Below, in pieces: positions 47,001 to 57,376 of a stretch of DNA of 64,000 nucleotides. The stretch is taken from contig CAIIXF020000012.1 in assembly GCA_903813345.2 (NCBI GenBank), positions 22,704,184 through 22,768,183 of the forward strand, in the 5' to 3' direction. The notes under the pieces are model-generated. The model saw nothing but the letters and a program-made list of their open reading frames with translations, was not told where the DNA came from and made no database searches. Source of the DNA: Owenia fusiformis (lineage: Eukaryota > Annelida > Polychaeta > Sabellida > Oweniidae). The stretch's first letter is position 1. Each line of letters begins with the position of its first letter. Made by a program: the position numbers and the translations under genes.

Positions 47001-47189
47001 AATTTTTATTTCAGTGCACGCAAAAAGCCGATTCCATATGTACGGCCAAGTCCCCCCACCCCAAGTTCCGACAGTGACTTTTCTCTGTACTCATACAGAT
47101 CTCGGTCAAGGTCAAGGTCGCGAAGAAAACACAAACGCAGACGTAGCTGGAGTTGCAGTAGTGAAGACAGTGATGATAGTTACATATGA
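31848..47189 (+). CDS. SRRM2: SRRM2/Cwc21-type splicing factor
   Basis: SRRM2 (SRm300; yeast Cwc21) binds the catalytic spliceosome near the 5' exon through its N-terminal Cwc21 domain. Coding exons are 31848-32086, 32956-33066, 34626-34808, 35133-35210, 35410-35469, 39279-39320, 41012-41077, 41529-41672, 41898-42092, 42234-42362 and then either 43312-43402 or 47015-47189, giving 445 or 473 residues. The N terminus MYNGIGLDTVRGSGTNGYV and the blocks EILDHERKRKVELKCMEM and AAFGISEYYVEG match recalled human SRRM2 closely. The remainder is Lys-rich and then RS-rich, with many SRSRS and RRS runs, but lacks the huge RS extension of vertebrate SRRM2. All ten introns between coding exons are phase 2. 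Confidence 0.95.
33898..34592. mobile_element. MITE with TGTCACCACC ends and GGTCA satellite core
   Basis: The left end TGTCACCACC and right end GGTGGTGACA are inverted copies. Inside are about five units of roughly 110 bp with GGTCAAAAAGGTCATTTTT and AGTTCAAATCTGAC words. These are related to the large satellite block at 21180-25107 in inverse orientation. The element ends only about 33 bases before an SRRM2 exon. A hairpin made of the same end word lies at 53926-53948. Confidence 0.7.
35470..39278. other. Long intron of SRRM2, no feature seen
   Basis: This 3.8-kb AT-rich intron shows no repeats of note, RNA genes or coding segments. It separates the Lys-rich exon (KKKKKHKRG) from the RS exons. 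Confidence 0.6.
39646..39791. repeat. ~53-bp tandem repeat, three copies
   Basis: Units contain TTACTTCCATGT, TTAAGCAACA and TTTCATGAAAGTAATC. They stay open on the plus strand by chance and lie in an SRRM2 intron. A 24-bp direct repeat (ATCTGG, TAATAATGACTTCATT) follows at about 40065-40110. Confidence 0.85.
43312..43402 (+). CDS. SRRM2: Alternative last exon A of SRRM2 (RS tail)
   Basis: The acceptor TTTAAAG at 43311 is in the same phase as exon B. The exon reads SDSRERYSRRYSRSRSPRS and ends RRGRR then TGA at 43400-43402. An AATAAA follows at 43581. It could also be internal if a weak donor inside it (AG|gtcacc) is used. Confidence 0.75.
43781..44629. mobile_element. Long palindromic foldback element, 849 bp
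   Basis: The ends are CACCCTATGCAGACAGAGCC and its inverse, flanked by CTAAC on both sides (43776-43780 and 44630-44634). The arms of about 410 bases pair closely around a centre near 44208 (GGTGCGGAGCTACG). No coding capacity is real; the open frames mirror one another. It sits between the two alternative last exons of SRRM2, so only transcripts reaching exon B contain it. Confidence 0.88.
44630..47014. other. SRRM2 last intron, right part
   Basis: AT-rich sequence with poly(C) near 46141-46165. No further gene or clear mobile element is visible. Confidence 0.5.
47015..47189 (+). CDS. SRRM2: Alternative last exon B of SRRM2
   Basis: After TTTATTTCAG the frame reads SARKKPIPYVRPSPPTPSS, an RS run (SRSRSRSRRKHKRRRS) and an acidic end (SEDSDDSYI) before TGA. 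An AATAAA lies at 47252. The phase fits splicing from exon 42234-42362. Confidence 0.8.
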
Positions 47190-48490
47190 ATTCAAGCAAA
47201 ATGCCAAAATTTTGAATCAGTTAAACAGTTATGCATTCCAAATGTTGTCTCAATAAAGCGGAGGGAGGAGGTTTATTATACAGTAAGATCTTCAGGACCT
47301 TCTTTTTAGTGTTCACCCTCCCTTTGTTTAATTCTTCTCTTTCTCGAGAATGTTGAAAGATATAATGGCTATATTGCCATTTATAGTATAAGGCAAAACA
47401 AAGATTGTTTTTTCATCCTTAGACTCAAATAAATAATTTTTCATATTTCTTGAGAAAGATTAGAACATGAATGGCTTGCAACTGTTAGATATTTATTAAT
47501 GCAATAGATCGATGTACAGGTTCTGTGTAAACATGTGAAGGTTTAATAAATAAAACAACGAAAGTATTAATATTAAAACATATAGAGGGGATTGTTAATC
47601 ATGTATTTAGGATTAAATCTGTATTACATGACTTCTTGCTTTATATTGAAGAACACTTTAAGAATGTTTTGAAGAAATGACAGAGGTATTTAGCCCTATT
47701 ATGGTGCAAAAATATTTTTATTTTCCATTAACATGACATTCCAGACCTGTGCATCTTGATAGATTATTATATGTTACACCAATCTCACATGGATTGGAAT
47801 CAGATTTGACTTAAAGGCTAGAAAAATTAATGTTTCGTTTACCATCATTTTTGTGAAAATCTTCCTTTTACATGTCCATGCATGACACATTTTGATGGAA
47901 TGGAATATCACAGAAAAGATGAAGACTGTAAACAAAATGTTAATTTTCACCAGCCTTGAAATAGTGTGCAATAAGAGAGAATAGTTCTTATGTGTAAATA
48001 TAGAGGGTACTGCAACTCCAACTAGTCATTAAAAGTGAATTTTATAGTATTTATTGAACAAATATCACAAAAAGTTTAATATATTTAAGTTATTTTGTCA
48101 TTGTTTCATTTCTTAATACTGTGCTTTTATTGTCAGGCATGTTGATTACAACTGATATTTAGAATTGAAATAACAATTTTACAACAAATCATTTTCAAGA
48201 TAAAATAAAATAAGATACAGTAGCAAATACAACATGTCCTTTTGGCTATGGGGACAAATGTGTGCACATGTTTGAAGGATTAGTAACAATTATGAATGAG
48301 TAGCTTTAAATATTACAATGGTCATTGTGGTTCCTAATAAACTGGCTGATTTCTCTATTTCTGTAATACCCAGAGAAAGGCTGGCTATCAAGTACCTGAA
48401 GGGAATATAATAGTACCTAAAGGCAATATAGTAATGCCATTATAGAGCCAAAAGTTTCAAGGCCTCTGTAGCTGAAATAAAAGAAAAAAT
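47190..48490. other. SRRM2 3' UTR and following intergenic DNA
   Basis: The AATAAA at 47252 is the first poly(A) signal; another lies near 47546. Beyond that I see no gene or structured repeat. Confidence 0.5.
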
Positions 48491-48499
48491 TGAACTTCT

Positions 48500-48590
48500 T
48501 GCAGCATGACCATATAAGGCACTAAACAGCATGACCATATATGGTTCTACAGGGTATGACCATATATGGCACTACATGACCATTGTGATA
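48500..48590. repeat. ~33-bp degenerate repeat (CATGACCATATATGG)
   Basis: Three to four imperfect units of GCATGACCATATATGGCAC occur in intergenic DNA. Confidence 0.75.
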
Positions 48591-48919
48591 TTTTGAGAAA
48601 GATATTGAGAATTAAGTGTATTCAGTTGAATAAAATATGGTTACATTTATTTCAATTGAATGTACTGAATATCTTGAGTGGATATGTCAACTTGATCGAT
48701 CTATGATAACAACATGTACCATGTACATGTATACCAATAATAATGTGAGCTAAACCAAAAGAAATAGAGGATATCTTAAATTTAAATGTCAACATTTTGA
48801 ACTCCTTATTAGGTCAATAAAAACTTAACTTTGATGAAACTTTACTCTGGATTTTCTTTAATAAATTTTTGAATATTCAGATGTGGTCTCAGAAAATGTT
48901 TTAAAGTATCCTGACACTA

Positions 48920-49061
48920 AGTAAAACCTTTAAATGGAACACTTCTTTAAGTGCAATGCCTCTGTAAGTGCAACTCTGACAAAAGTCCTGGTGCCCACTA
49001 ACTTGATAACAGATTTACATTTTGAGGTTCTAAAGGTGTTTCACTTACACAGGTTTTACTG
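48920..49061. mobile_element. Short pogo/Tigger-like MITE
   Basis: The left end AGTAAAACCTTTAAATGGAA and right end TTCACTTACACAGGTTTTAC plus TG|TA are imperfect inverted copies with TA flanks. The ends match the satellite-bearing element at 10403-11406, of which this is a deleted relative. Confidence 0.6.
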
Positions 49062-49771
49062 TATTTTACATTTTGAATTAATACACTCATCTCCTTTTGG
49101 CTCAGCTCACTCTAAGAATTATAAAATGTTCATTTCATTTTTATTAAAAATACTTTGTACATTTTCACTGTAGAATAAATGAGGTATTGAATGCATGAAC
49201 TGTGTCCTACATATTGACGATGATATGTTTATTAGTGGAAATTGTGAAGGTTTTATACTGTTGGATGAGAATAAATACAAATAAGAAGCATATAAACATA
49301 TTATGTTATTTTGCAAAACTGTGAGATCTTGGAGCTTAGACATTAAAGAAACCAATGACTTAAATATCACAAAAAATGGCCGAGGTTTTCCTATCTAACT
49401 ACTGTATTGAATTCATAAAAAGTGAAATTTGAAAGGAAAAATGCAGACATACAGTATGTTGTACAAAATTATTGTTCCAATAATATAATCATTTTCTGCA
49501 TTCATCAAGACATTGAGAAGACTGCTAGTATATAGATGACAATCTTTAAACATTGCCTACGTTTGCATTGCATTTTTACTAATTTCTCTGATATTTCCTC
49601 AATATTAAAACTTCTTTTTGTTTGCTGATTGGTTAAGATGTCAGTGGGGAGGGATTGAATTGATTTATGACCCAGGCTGATGGGCTGGGGCGGGACTGCT
49701 AAACTTTAATTTAAAACTTAACTCTGCACTCGGGGGATTCAATATTTTTAAATATCTCAAATATATTATAT

Positions 49772-50057
49772 TATTATATCACTATCTAGCTAGCGACAGT
49801 ATGATTAGTCAAAACCGGGTCACATGTCGTGGGATATCTGATATTCAATGGCAATGCTAATCAGATAAGACAACCGTGAGATATCTAGCGATATCCCACG
49901 CTCCCAGGAATTTTCAAAGAATTTGTTTTCATTCAGTGTAAATAATTTAGTACAGTTTAAGTCAAAATGGCAGACGAACCGAGTAGATTCGTAAAAATAT
50001 CTGAAGACTTAATGACTTAATAATATTAGGGATGTTTAGCTAGACAGTGATATAATA
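49772..50057. mobile_element. MITE with TATTATATCACT ends
   Basis: The left end TATTATATCACTATCTAGCT and the right end AGCTAGACAGTGATATAATA are inverted copies with few changes. Inner words GATATCTCACGG/GATATCCCACG also pair. No coding sequence is visible. Confidence 0.7.
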
Positions 50058-50059
50058 AA

Positions 50060-50195
50060 ACAAATATTTCACTCTATTTTCGGTGAATACCTGTAGCACT
50101 TTCACAAGGTGATATTCCACTTGCCCTTCGGGCTTCGTGGAATATCACTTGTGAAAGATGTACAGGTATTCACCTCAATAGAGTGAAATATTTGT
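50060..50195. mobile_element. Hairpin element next to the MITE
   Basis: ACAAATATTTCACTCTATTT and its inverse enclose a nearly perfect hairpin around CCCTTCGGGCTTCG. It may be the second half of a single composite element that starts at 49772. Confidence 0.75.
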
Positions 50196-50199
50196 TCAG

Positions 50200-52250
50200 T
50201 ATCACAATTGAGAATAGCTGGATACTAATGTAACATTTCTGCTTGAATGTGGCCTAGGGCCTGGGTCAATTTTTCAATGTCAGTCAAAAAACGTAATTAA
50301 TTATATTAGGGGAGTGGCGGTAAAACACTATTTCATTAGGTGATGGACATTGATTTTTACTTTTCCACCAGGGTTTCATCAACTGCATTAACTTTTTGCA
50401 ATCACTTTTCTATGGTATGATCATGAAATAAACTTGACAAATGTATAAGAGAATTTGATGTGTTGTCATCCTAGCATATATTGTATGCTGGGATTGTACT
50501 TGCAAATCAACATTTTAAATCGTTTTCACTGCATGCGAATCAACATATTGACTTTTGTTAGAAGGTAAAGGGGGGGGGGGTTTAACATTGAAATATTGAC
50601 CCATCCCCTTTTCAAACTGATATTTATAGAATATTTTCTCAAAATAAAGATGGTATTGGACAATTACAAATAACAGGAGTTAAAAGCTGGATAATTCAGT
50701 CTACATAGTACGAGGAACATTATGTAATTAATATAATTTTTATTAACTTAATTTACAAATTATACAATTTTATTTACAAATTTTGGGAAAATAATTAATA
50801 TAAATATCTAAAAAGTTACAGATTTATGAAAATAAGACTAAAATTGTCATGGTTTTAACTTTGGATGAAATTATTTCAGTTTTTAAAATTATCGGGTTTG
50901 TGACACATAAAACAATATACAGCAAATCATAGATAGTATGTGAACACAATGGCAAATGAAATATCGGATAGTCGTACGTTTTACCTACTAAGCCTACAAA
51001 TACAATACTATAACCATTGCAATGCAATTGCATTGCTTATGGGTGCATCAATAGTTTGTGTTGTATTGTTAAATGTCTGGGTAGGTAAAAGGCTTTTGCT
51101 TATACAAAAAAGTTTGAATGTGCTCAAATTGGAGATAAGGTATTACTCCAATAAATCAAACAGAGTGAGTTTGGAGTTTTTATTAAATCAATCTTATGAG
51201 GACTCGAGACATCGCCTTTTATACAGGTTTTATTGGATACCACTTCAGTTAGATTCTAGAGTTTGATTTTAAGCATGTGAGACAGCATGACATGGCATGA
51301 CACTACATGAAAAAGGAGGCGAATAATAATTTCCCATAATTACCAAATAAATAAACCAATAATGAACAAATTAAAGTTAATGTCATATTAAATCTACTGG
51401 ACCTTCTAAACCTCCTTTAAATGGAGGCAAATGTTGATTCCCATGAGGAACCAACATTTGAACCAATAGAAAGCCAAGTAGATTATGTAATACACTAGAA
51501 TATCCTGAACTAAAAAATCCACCTTTATGGGAATTGGAACTCTCCTGATAGAAAAGACATAACAATATGAAAAGAGCCAAGATTTTAATGTTATTTATGA
51601 ATGATATCACGTATTGAGTGCAAGTGGACTTAAGGAGAATAAAGAATAGAAATGATGTACATCAAATGTATAGAACAATAACATATATCTTAAAACCTAA
51701 ATCAATGTGATATAAAAATGAAGTTGTACCAAAATTTGATGTATATGAAAACCTAAACCCTGTTTCAATCACACACCCTAATACATTTCCTTCACCACAA
51801 GAAGAACAGTTGTACTGTATTTAATAAGAGTAAGAACGTACAATCATACTATGAAATGCATTTAGTTAACCTCCACCCAATAATCTCAAATCTCCAATAT
51901 GTAATGCCATTTATCTCTTAAAGGCCACAGGCAAAGTTTGAAAATATTGTTTCATAAATTCATATTTCACTTTACATGAGACCTTCAAAATAACTATTAA
52001 AATAACATTGCATTTAGTACATGAAAACCAGTCAAATTTACATCATCCATTATTTGAGATCATACTATAACTACAGTATAAAATTATGTCCATTATCATT
52101 ATTTCTTGTAAAAATGTATATAGCAGGACATCTCTATCAGTCAAACAATCTCTCTATACAGTCCATATCATTAATTGAATAGAAATACAAATAATCTTTT
52201 TACCTGTCTTTTAAGGAAACTATAATTATTGTATTAAAACTGCAATATCC
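50200..52250. other. Intergenic DNA with two orphan open frames
   Basis: A 108-codon plus-strand frame (50940-51266) has one hydrophobic stretch (AIALLMGASIVCVVLLNVWV) followed by a basic segment. A minus-strand frame of 75 codons lies at 51383-51610. Neither resembles a family I know and no splice or promoter context supports them. The rest is AT-rich, with a G-run near 50571. Confidence 0.35.
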
Positions 52251-53290
52251 TTATGTACCTAAAAATGATACATAGTGATGTCAAGGCATATCTGGCTTTC
52301 GGCAAACATTGGATATGCCTTTTTATCCCATACTTGGACGTGTTATAGGTACATAAAGCCGGTTTGTAAAAACTTATATTTTCATCAGCGGGCAGATATA
52401 GCTTTACGTCCCGCTCCGAGCGGGCAGATATAGTATATCTGCCCGCTACGTCATAATCGCCGCTCACATATTTGTTCATAATTTGTAACGTTCGCGTAAT
52501 GACTGTAAACGACAATGGAGAATACACGGACAATCGGGATCTGTTTGATGGTTTAAAAAAGAGAAGGAGCATCCACTTAATCAATGAGAAATTTGAGAAA
52601 ATAAATGCGGGAATATTTGAGAGAACAGGAAAATCCGTCCACGGCCAAGAAAACAAAACTGGACATGAATATTCCAGAATATTTCCACGATTGAACAATG
52701 TTAACCAAATGACCAAGATTGGTATGGGATAAACATATTATCCTATAGTCGTTTCAGGATATTGGGATTATCCCTTGGCCAATATAATATATTTTCCCTC
52801 GGGACCTGCGGCCCTCGGGCAAATATATTATATTGGCCTCTGGATAATCCCAATATCCTGAACCTCATATAGGATAATCTCTATTTATCCTATGCCAAGT
52901 AGAGTTTAGGGAGATAAGTTGGTAAGATATATCCCGTATCCTGATTTTGAGGTTTCCATATCCAGAACCTCCATATCTCCCGCCATATCTCCCACTTCGG
53001 TGCATGTCTTCCCGCTTCGGTGCATATCTTCCCGCTTCCGGTAAGTAGTGGAAATGCAATAAAATGACTTTGCATATGAATGATTTGTTTATTTTTACAC
53101 CTTGTACTATTGAAATGGCCATATGCCCCTGAAAACTCTACTTGGTATAGGATAAAGCAGTTATGTACTGTCGGTTTGGATATTGGGTTCATCCCTCGTG
53201 AGATATGCACATCTACCTTCGGTCCCTCAGTAGATATGCATATCTCCCTCTGGATAAACCCCATATCCAAAACCTCCCAGTACATAACCC
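52250..53290. mobile_element. Nest of foldback elements
   Basis: Several palindromes adjoin or overlap: GGCATATCTGG/CCAATGTTTG hairpin words at about 52285-52320; GCGGGCAGATATAG repeats at 52387-52443; a 165-bp palindrome at 52731-52896 (GATTATCC/GGATAATC around CTCGGGACCTGCGG); TATCCTATGCCAAGTAGAG at 52886 pairing with its inverse ending 53154; and a hairpin at 53158-53289 with ATGTACTG/CAGTACAT ends. No transposase was seen. Confidence 0.7.
52502..52732 (+). CDS. Orphan short open frame inside the foldback nest
   Basis: From ATG at 52502 the frame reads TVNDNGEYTDNRDLFDGLKK, then KRRSIHLINEKFEKINAG and continues to a TAA at 52730-52732. It is hydrophilic, and its base composition is less AT-rich than the neighbouring DNA. 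It could be an exon piece of a transposon gene. No family is recognised and no partner exon was found. Confidence 0.25.
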   Translation, partial: TVNDNGEYTDNRDLFDGLKKRRSIHLINEKFEKINAGIFERTGKSVHGQENKTGHEYSRIFPRLNNVNQMTKIGMG

Positions 53291-53429
53291 TTATTTACCA
53301 AGGTTTAAATGCCACATAAGTCCCTTATTTATGCTCATTTCACAGGGTTATCTTCATTGTAAAATTGATTGCTTATTTATGCATACATATTTAATTTTTA
53401 TGCATTAGTACCTATCACTGGCACCCTTG

Positions 53430-53600
53430 ATTCATTGCCCATATGTAGAGTTGATTCCAAAAATGGAGTTAAAACCCTTATATGGTGTTGATGCCCATAT
53501 ATGGAGTTTAAGCCCACATAGAGTTGATGCCCATATATGGAATCAATGGCCAAATATGGAGTTCAAGCTCATATATGGTGTTAATGTCTATCTATGGCTA
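53430..53600. repeat. Degenerate ~30-bp repeat just after the PXMP2 stop
   Basis: Words of the type GATGCCCATATATGGAGTT recur five or six times with changes. They lie downstream of the PXMP2 stop codon (minus strand) and so probably in its 3' UTR. Confidence 0.75.
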
Positions 53601-53602
53601 TC

Positions 53603-56600
53603 CTATCGTCGTTGAATGGCAAGGTATATATTCCAGCATAAGGCAACTGCACTTCCAAACAATACACGGTACTGAAAAAGCAATGATAAAGTATAACTAC
53701 ATCTCAGAATTTGGGATATTTCATGCTCTTAATGCAACTTGAAAATATCATGTGGTAATTCTGTACATTATATTTTTGTCATCTTGAGAAAAATACATGT
53801 ATGACTGAAAAATGGAACAAGGCATTGACATGTAAAATGTTACCACCTGCCATATGTTACATATACCCAGTGCCAAACACCAAACACAGAACACAATCCA
53901 CAAAAAGTTGGAGAAAATAACAATATGTCATCACTTGTGGTGGTGACATAGAAGCTTGAGAAATTGCAATTTTATAACAAATATGTGTTATGGATAAATG
54001 TAAATGAATGTGTTCAACTATTCAACTATATATAGCAATGTTTTAACTGCAGCAACTAACAAATATTATTTTACAGTTCTACATAGCATAGTATTTTACA
54101 TAAGCAAAATATGTATTTTTATATCAAAATCACCAATTGCTCAAAAAAACAGTTACCTCTCTTGGTACATATTTGATGTTGATGTACTGCAACACAGTCC
54201 ATACCCTCCAGTTCATCAGTAGTGCTGGCAAGAATGTCTCTTGGATCTTCTTAGCTGCAACTGTATGACCTTGACCCTAAGGAACATGAGCAGAAATGAG
54301 TACTTTGTGTAATGATTTTCCCAAAACATTCTGGACAACATAGTCCACATATGGAGTTATTGTCCATAAAACATGTCCATTTTCTTATATCATAATTGCT
54401 CCCATATTTTATTTTTTACTTACATCCAATATAGCAGTAACATAGAAGAACATGAGCAGGAATGGAGGAGCAAGGATGAATCTGTCAATTAGGACTTTCT
54501 TGATGGTAGCATACTTTGTACCTGGAGGAACCCATTGGTCTAGGAATGTGTAGAAATAGTGGATCAAAGGACCACTGAAGGCGAATCTGAAAGAACATAT
54601 GAACTCTCTGGCTGAAATCTGACAGACCTTGACATGCATGTAGCTATGAGCCCCCTATTTTTTATTATACAATAAACATATAACAGGCAGTAAAATACAT
54701 ATTTTCTTATTGCTAAAATCATCACTGAAATCTGTAATGAATCTGGAAGTGTGTTTTCCAAAGTTATTGCTCATAAACTTTATAATTATTATTCTACTTT
54801 GGATTTAATATAAATGTTTCTTAACAGCCTTTTAATGAACATTTATGATTTCCATGAGAATTTTTTATTTCGGGCCCACTGCATAAAATGAGCATCACCA
54901 TTCTCTTGATTCAGAATACTTTTGATTTATCATAATAAAGATGAGATGATGTTATGTAAAAAGACAAATCATTAATTACATATAGGGAGGAAAAAACCAA
55001 GCCAAACTCACCCAAAAGTTGTGAATGATGCTAAAGCTCTCCAGTTAAAATGGCCAGTTCTTTGTGGTTCTCTGGTAATAATCTGTGAGAGAAACTGTCC
55101 TAGGCCAGTTATAAACCCACTGAAATATATAAATATGAGGGGTGATAAATGATCATACAGTTCTCATAAAAATAAGATAAGAAATTTATGACAACTGTAC
55201 CTCTCATCCAGTTAGCTAGCTCCAATCATGTATCACAAGTAGATGTGACATTATATAGACTTACACTGCTGTTTCCTATTGCACATATCCATGTAACCCT
55301 CTATTTCGTTAATTTAGGTTCAAACTCATGTTAGATATAATTTGTGTGTTTATCCTGAATACATCTAAGTACATATATATGATAATGTACATTTTTATTA
55401 ATAGATATGGATGTCATTTTACATGTATGATGGGGGGGGGGCAAATCTACTATTTTAATACCTTACATGAGAAACCCCTCCACAAAGGATGTTTGGTCTA
55501 GTCTTGGGGTCAACAAACAAACCTCTTGTCATTTGGTGAGTTGTAGTTGTGCTATCTTAGGACCAAATACAGTACTGTCAACCCCAAAAGATTTTACCGC
55601 CCGACAGATTTTTTAAACCCAATCCCCAAAATACAAAGGATTTTGCGGGACATCCACCTAAATTTGCAGGTTTTTACTGGACATTCAAGGGATTTGTGTG
55701 ATTGCTCTAATAGGCCAAATAGGATCAAATTCGTAGGATTTCGCGAGACCATTCGAGGGACAGATCTTTTTAGACAAAGTGCCCTAAATTTGCAGCATTT
55801 CGCAGGACATCCACCTAAATTTGCGGGATGTCGCAGGACAATCAAGGGATTTCATTGGGATTGATTTTCAGATACTGATTTATCAAATATAATGCACTTA
55901 ACGTCAACACAATTTCACACAATATGCATAGAAATATTATTAAACTATCAAAAACAAAAACCATGCTTTAGGTGTGAGTACCGTAATCCAACATGAAATT
56001 CAAAAATTCTGAACAATACTTTGCACTTATGGCGTTTGTTACCAACTATGAAACGCTTACCCCCCCCCCCTCCACCATAGTATTATATATTAAAAATAAA
56101 ATGTACCTATTCAAATAGGGGTTCGATTAATCTACATCAAATTATAGGGAGTCAAGTTTCAGTGTTCATTTATTGTAACTCGCATTTGCTAACATTTGCT
56201 CAGTTCTGAGATGAAGGCCACACACATAGTAAAGAGGCCAACATTGGCATACTAGGTACTTGAGAGGCCAACTATGGTGTTATTTGGATCAAAATCACAG
56301 TTTTTAAATGGACTATATGCTCTTTCCAAAAGCAGTTTTCGATGATCTGATGCATTGGGGGTTTACTCCTCAAAAGCGCACAAAACTTAGCTTCTTATAT
56401 CACAAGATCATCACACTTATTTATATTAGCCTCAATATTGTAACAATTTTGGAAATTCGTGGAGGTCAAAGCCGACATTTGCAGGACATTGCGGGACACG
56501 CGAATTAGCCGAATATATATCAAATTCGCGGGATAATCCCGCCATTCGCAGGACACTTCACAGCTCTGCAAATATCAATATTCTACATCATATATGTTAG

Positions 56601-57041
56601 TTCAACATCGTTAAACCCAATAACGGCGTTCTTTAATATTAGGAATTTTCTTGCCCGTTATTGGCCGGGGCCATAAGACATGTCAGATAAGAAACGAGGC
56701 CCAGGCTAGGTATAATAAATGTTGTTGGACCACATCCTGGGACTACCCCATACCAATTAGAAATTCTTTCACACTAATGAGAATATTCTATGGTCATGTG
56801 CTGGGAAGAAGGGACACCTGGGGAGGGACCATTGTAAGATTTTCAGACACTTACAGAAATATAATGAGTGTATTATCTTGAGCCCAGAAAGTGACTGTAA
56901 ACTTTGAACTGCCCCGCCCACTTTTTCAATTGTTTACCTTGTAATTGCTTTGGTTATCACTGGTCTCTCGCGTAAAAGACGGACATACTCCTTCAACCAT
57001 CTCTCTGGGAATGACTCTCCTTTATTTTTGCTGAGACTCAT
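53603..57041 (-). CDS. PXMP2: Peroxisomal membrane protein 2 (Mpv17/PMP22 family)
   Basis: PXMP2 is a multi-pass peroxisomal membrane protein thought to form a pore for small solutes. Minus-strand exons are 57041-56938, 55119-55012, 54586-54424, 54276-54157 and 53671-53603; all junctions and phases agree and give 187 residues, close to the 195 of human PXMP2. Readable family blocks are PERWLKEYVRLLRERPVITK, GLGQFLSQII, FAFSGPLIHYFYTFLDQWVP, DRFILAPPFLLMFFYV, LPALLMNWRVWTVLQYINIK and YVPREYRVLFGSAVALCWN. The arrangement FSGPLxHxFY, DRFxxAPxF and NWRVWTxLQ is the Mpv17/PMP22 signature, and the GPL...HYFY..L..WVP spacing matches PXMP2 best among the family. It is head to head with the DGCR2-like gene. 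Confidence 0.93.
55564..55870. repeat. Degenerate interspersed repeat in PXMP2 intron 1
   Basis: GGGACATCCACCTAAATTTGC-type words recur (near 55637, 55689, 55805). Related words (CGGGACACGCGAATTAG, CATTCGCAGGACA) occur at 56455-56565. The pattern TTTGCRGGAC...GCGGGAT suggests one decayed foldback family. Confidence 0.6.
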
Positions 57042-57309
57042 TGTTTTTACGTGACTAGTTTATTAGTTATTGGCGCAATACTGTAGAATTTCAAGTTCTA
57101 AATTTCATTCCATGGAGGCTGCCATCTTTAATCTCGAGAAATCTCGAGACCTAGATTAACCTACGAGACTTCAATTTTATTTAATTTATTTTAGAAAATG
57201 AGAAATAAACACGGATTTATCATCTAGATCAAATTCGAACAGCGATGGGGTAATACACAAATGAATTTTCATACATCGTGGAAACGTTGGACCTGATGAA
57301 TTGTTCAAA
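57042..57309. promoter_or_regulatory. Short divergent promoter, PXMP2 (-) and DGCR2-like (+)
   Basis: Only 268 bp separate the PXMP2 ATG (57041) from the probable ATG of the DGCR2-like gene (57310). It contains a repeated TCTCGAGA-type word near 57133-57150 (AATCTCGAGAAATCTCGAGA) and no TATA box in a sensible place. Confidence 0.5.
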
Positions 57310-57376
57310 ATGTGGATAAGGGATCGAACACTAATCATCTATGGTTGGAGCTGTTTTATACACCCAGTTTTTGCAG
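57310..57376 (+). CDS. DGCR2: Probable signal-peptide exon of the DGCR2-like gene
   Basis: The ATG at 57310 opens MWIRDRTLIIYGWSCF, then IHPVFA, and ends G|gtttgg in phase 1. Joined to CT at 58003 it makes an Ala codon directly after VFA, a plausible signal peptidase site. The phase fits and the hydrophobic core fits, but the donor is weak. Confidence 0.45.

Noticed and set aside
51383-51610. Minus-strand frame considered as a mitochondrial DNA insertion
   Set aside because: The hydrophobic, AT-rich text is suggestive, but no mitochondrial gene could be matched.
52234-52716. Minus-strand frame of 160 codons
   Set aside because: It covers several hairpins and is antisense to the more coding-like plus frame; no family features.
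55547-55864. Plus-strand frame of 105 codons in PXMP2 intron 1
   Set aside because: Built from a degenerate interspersed repeat (GGACATCCACCTAAATTTGC words).
56651-56881. Possible reverse transcriptase or endonuclease end (YGHVLGRRDTW)
   Set aside because: The similarity is limited to a few residues, with no flanking conserved blocks.
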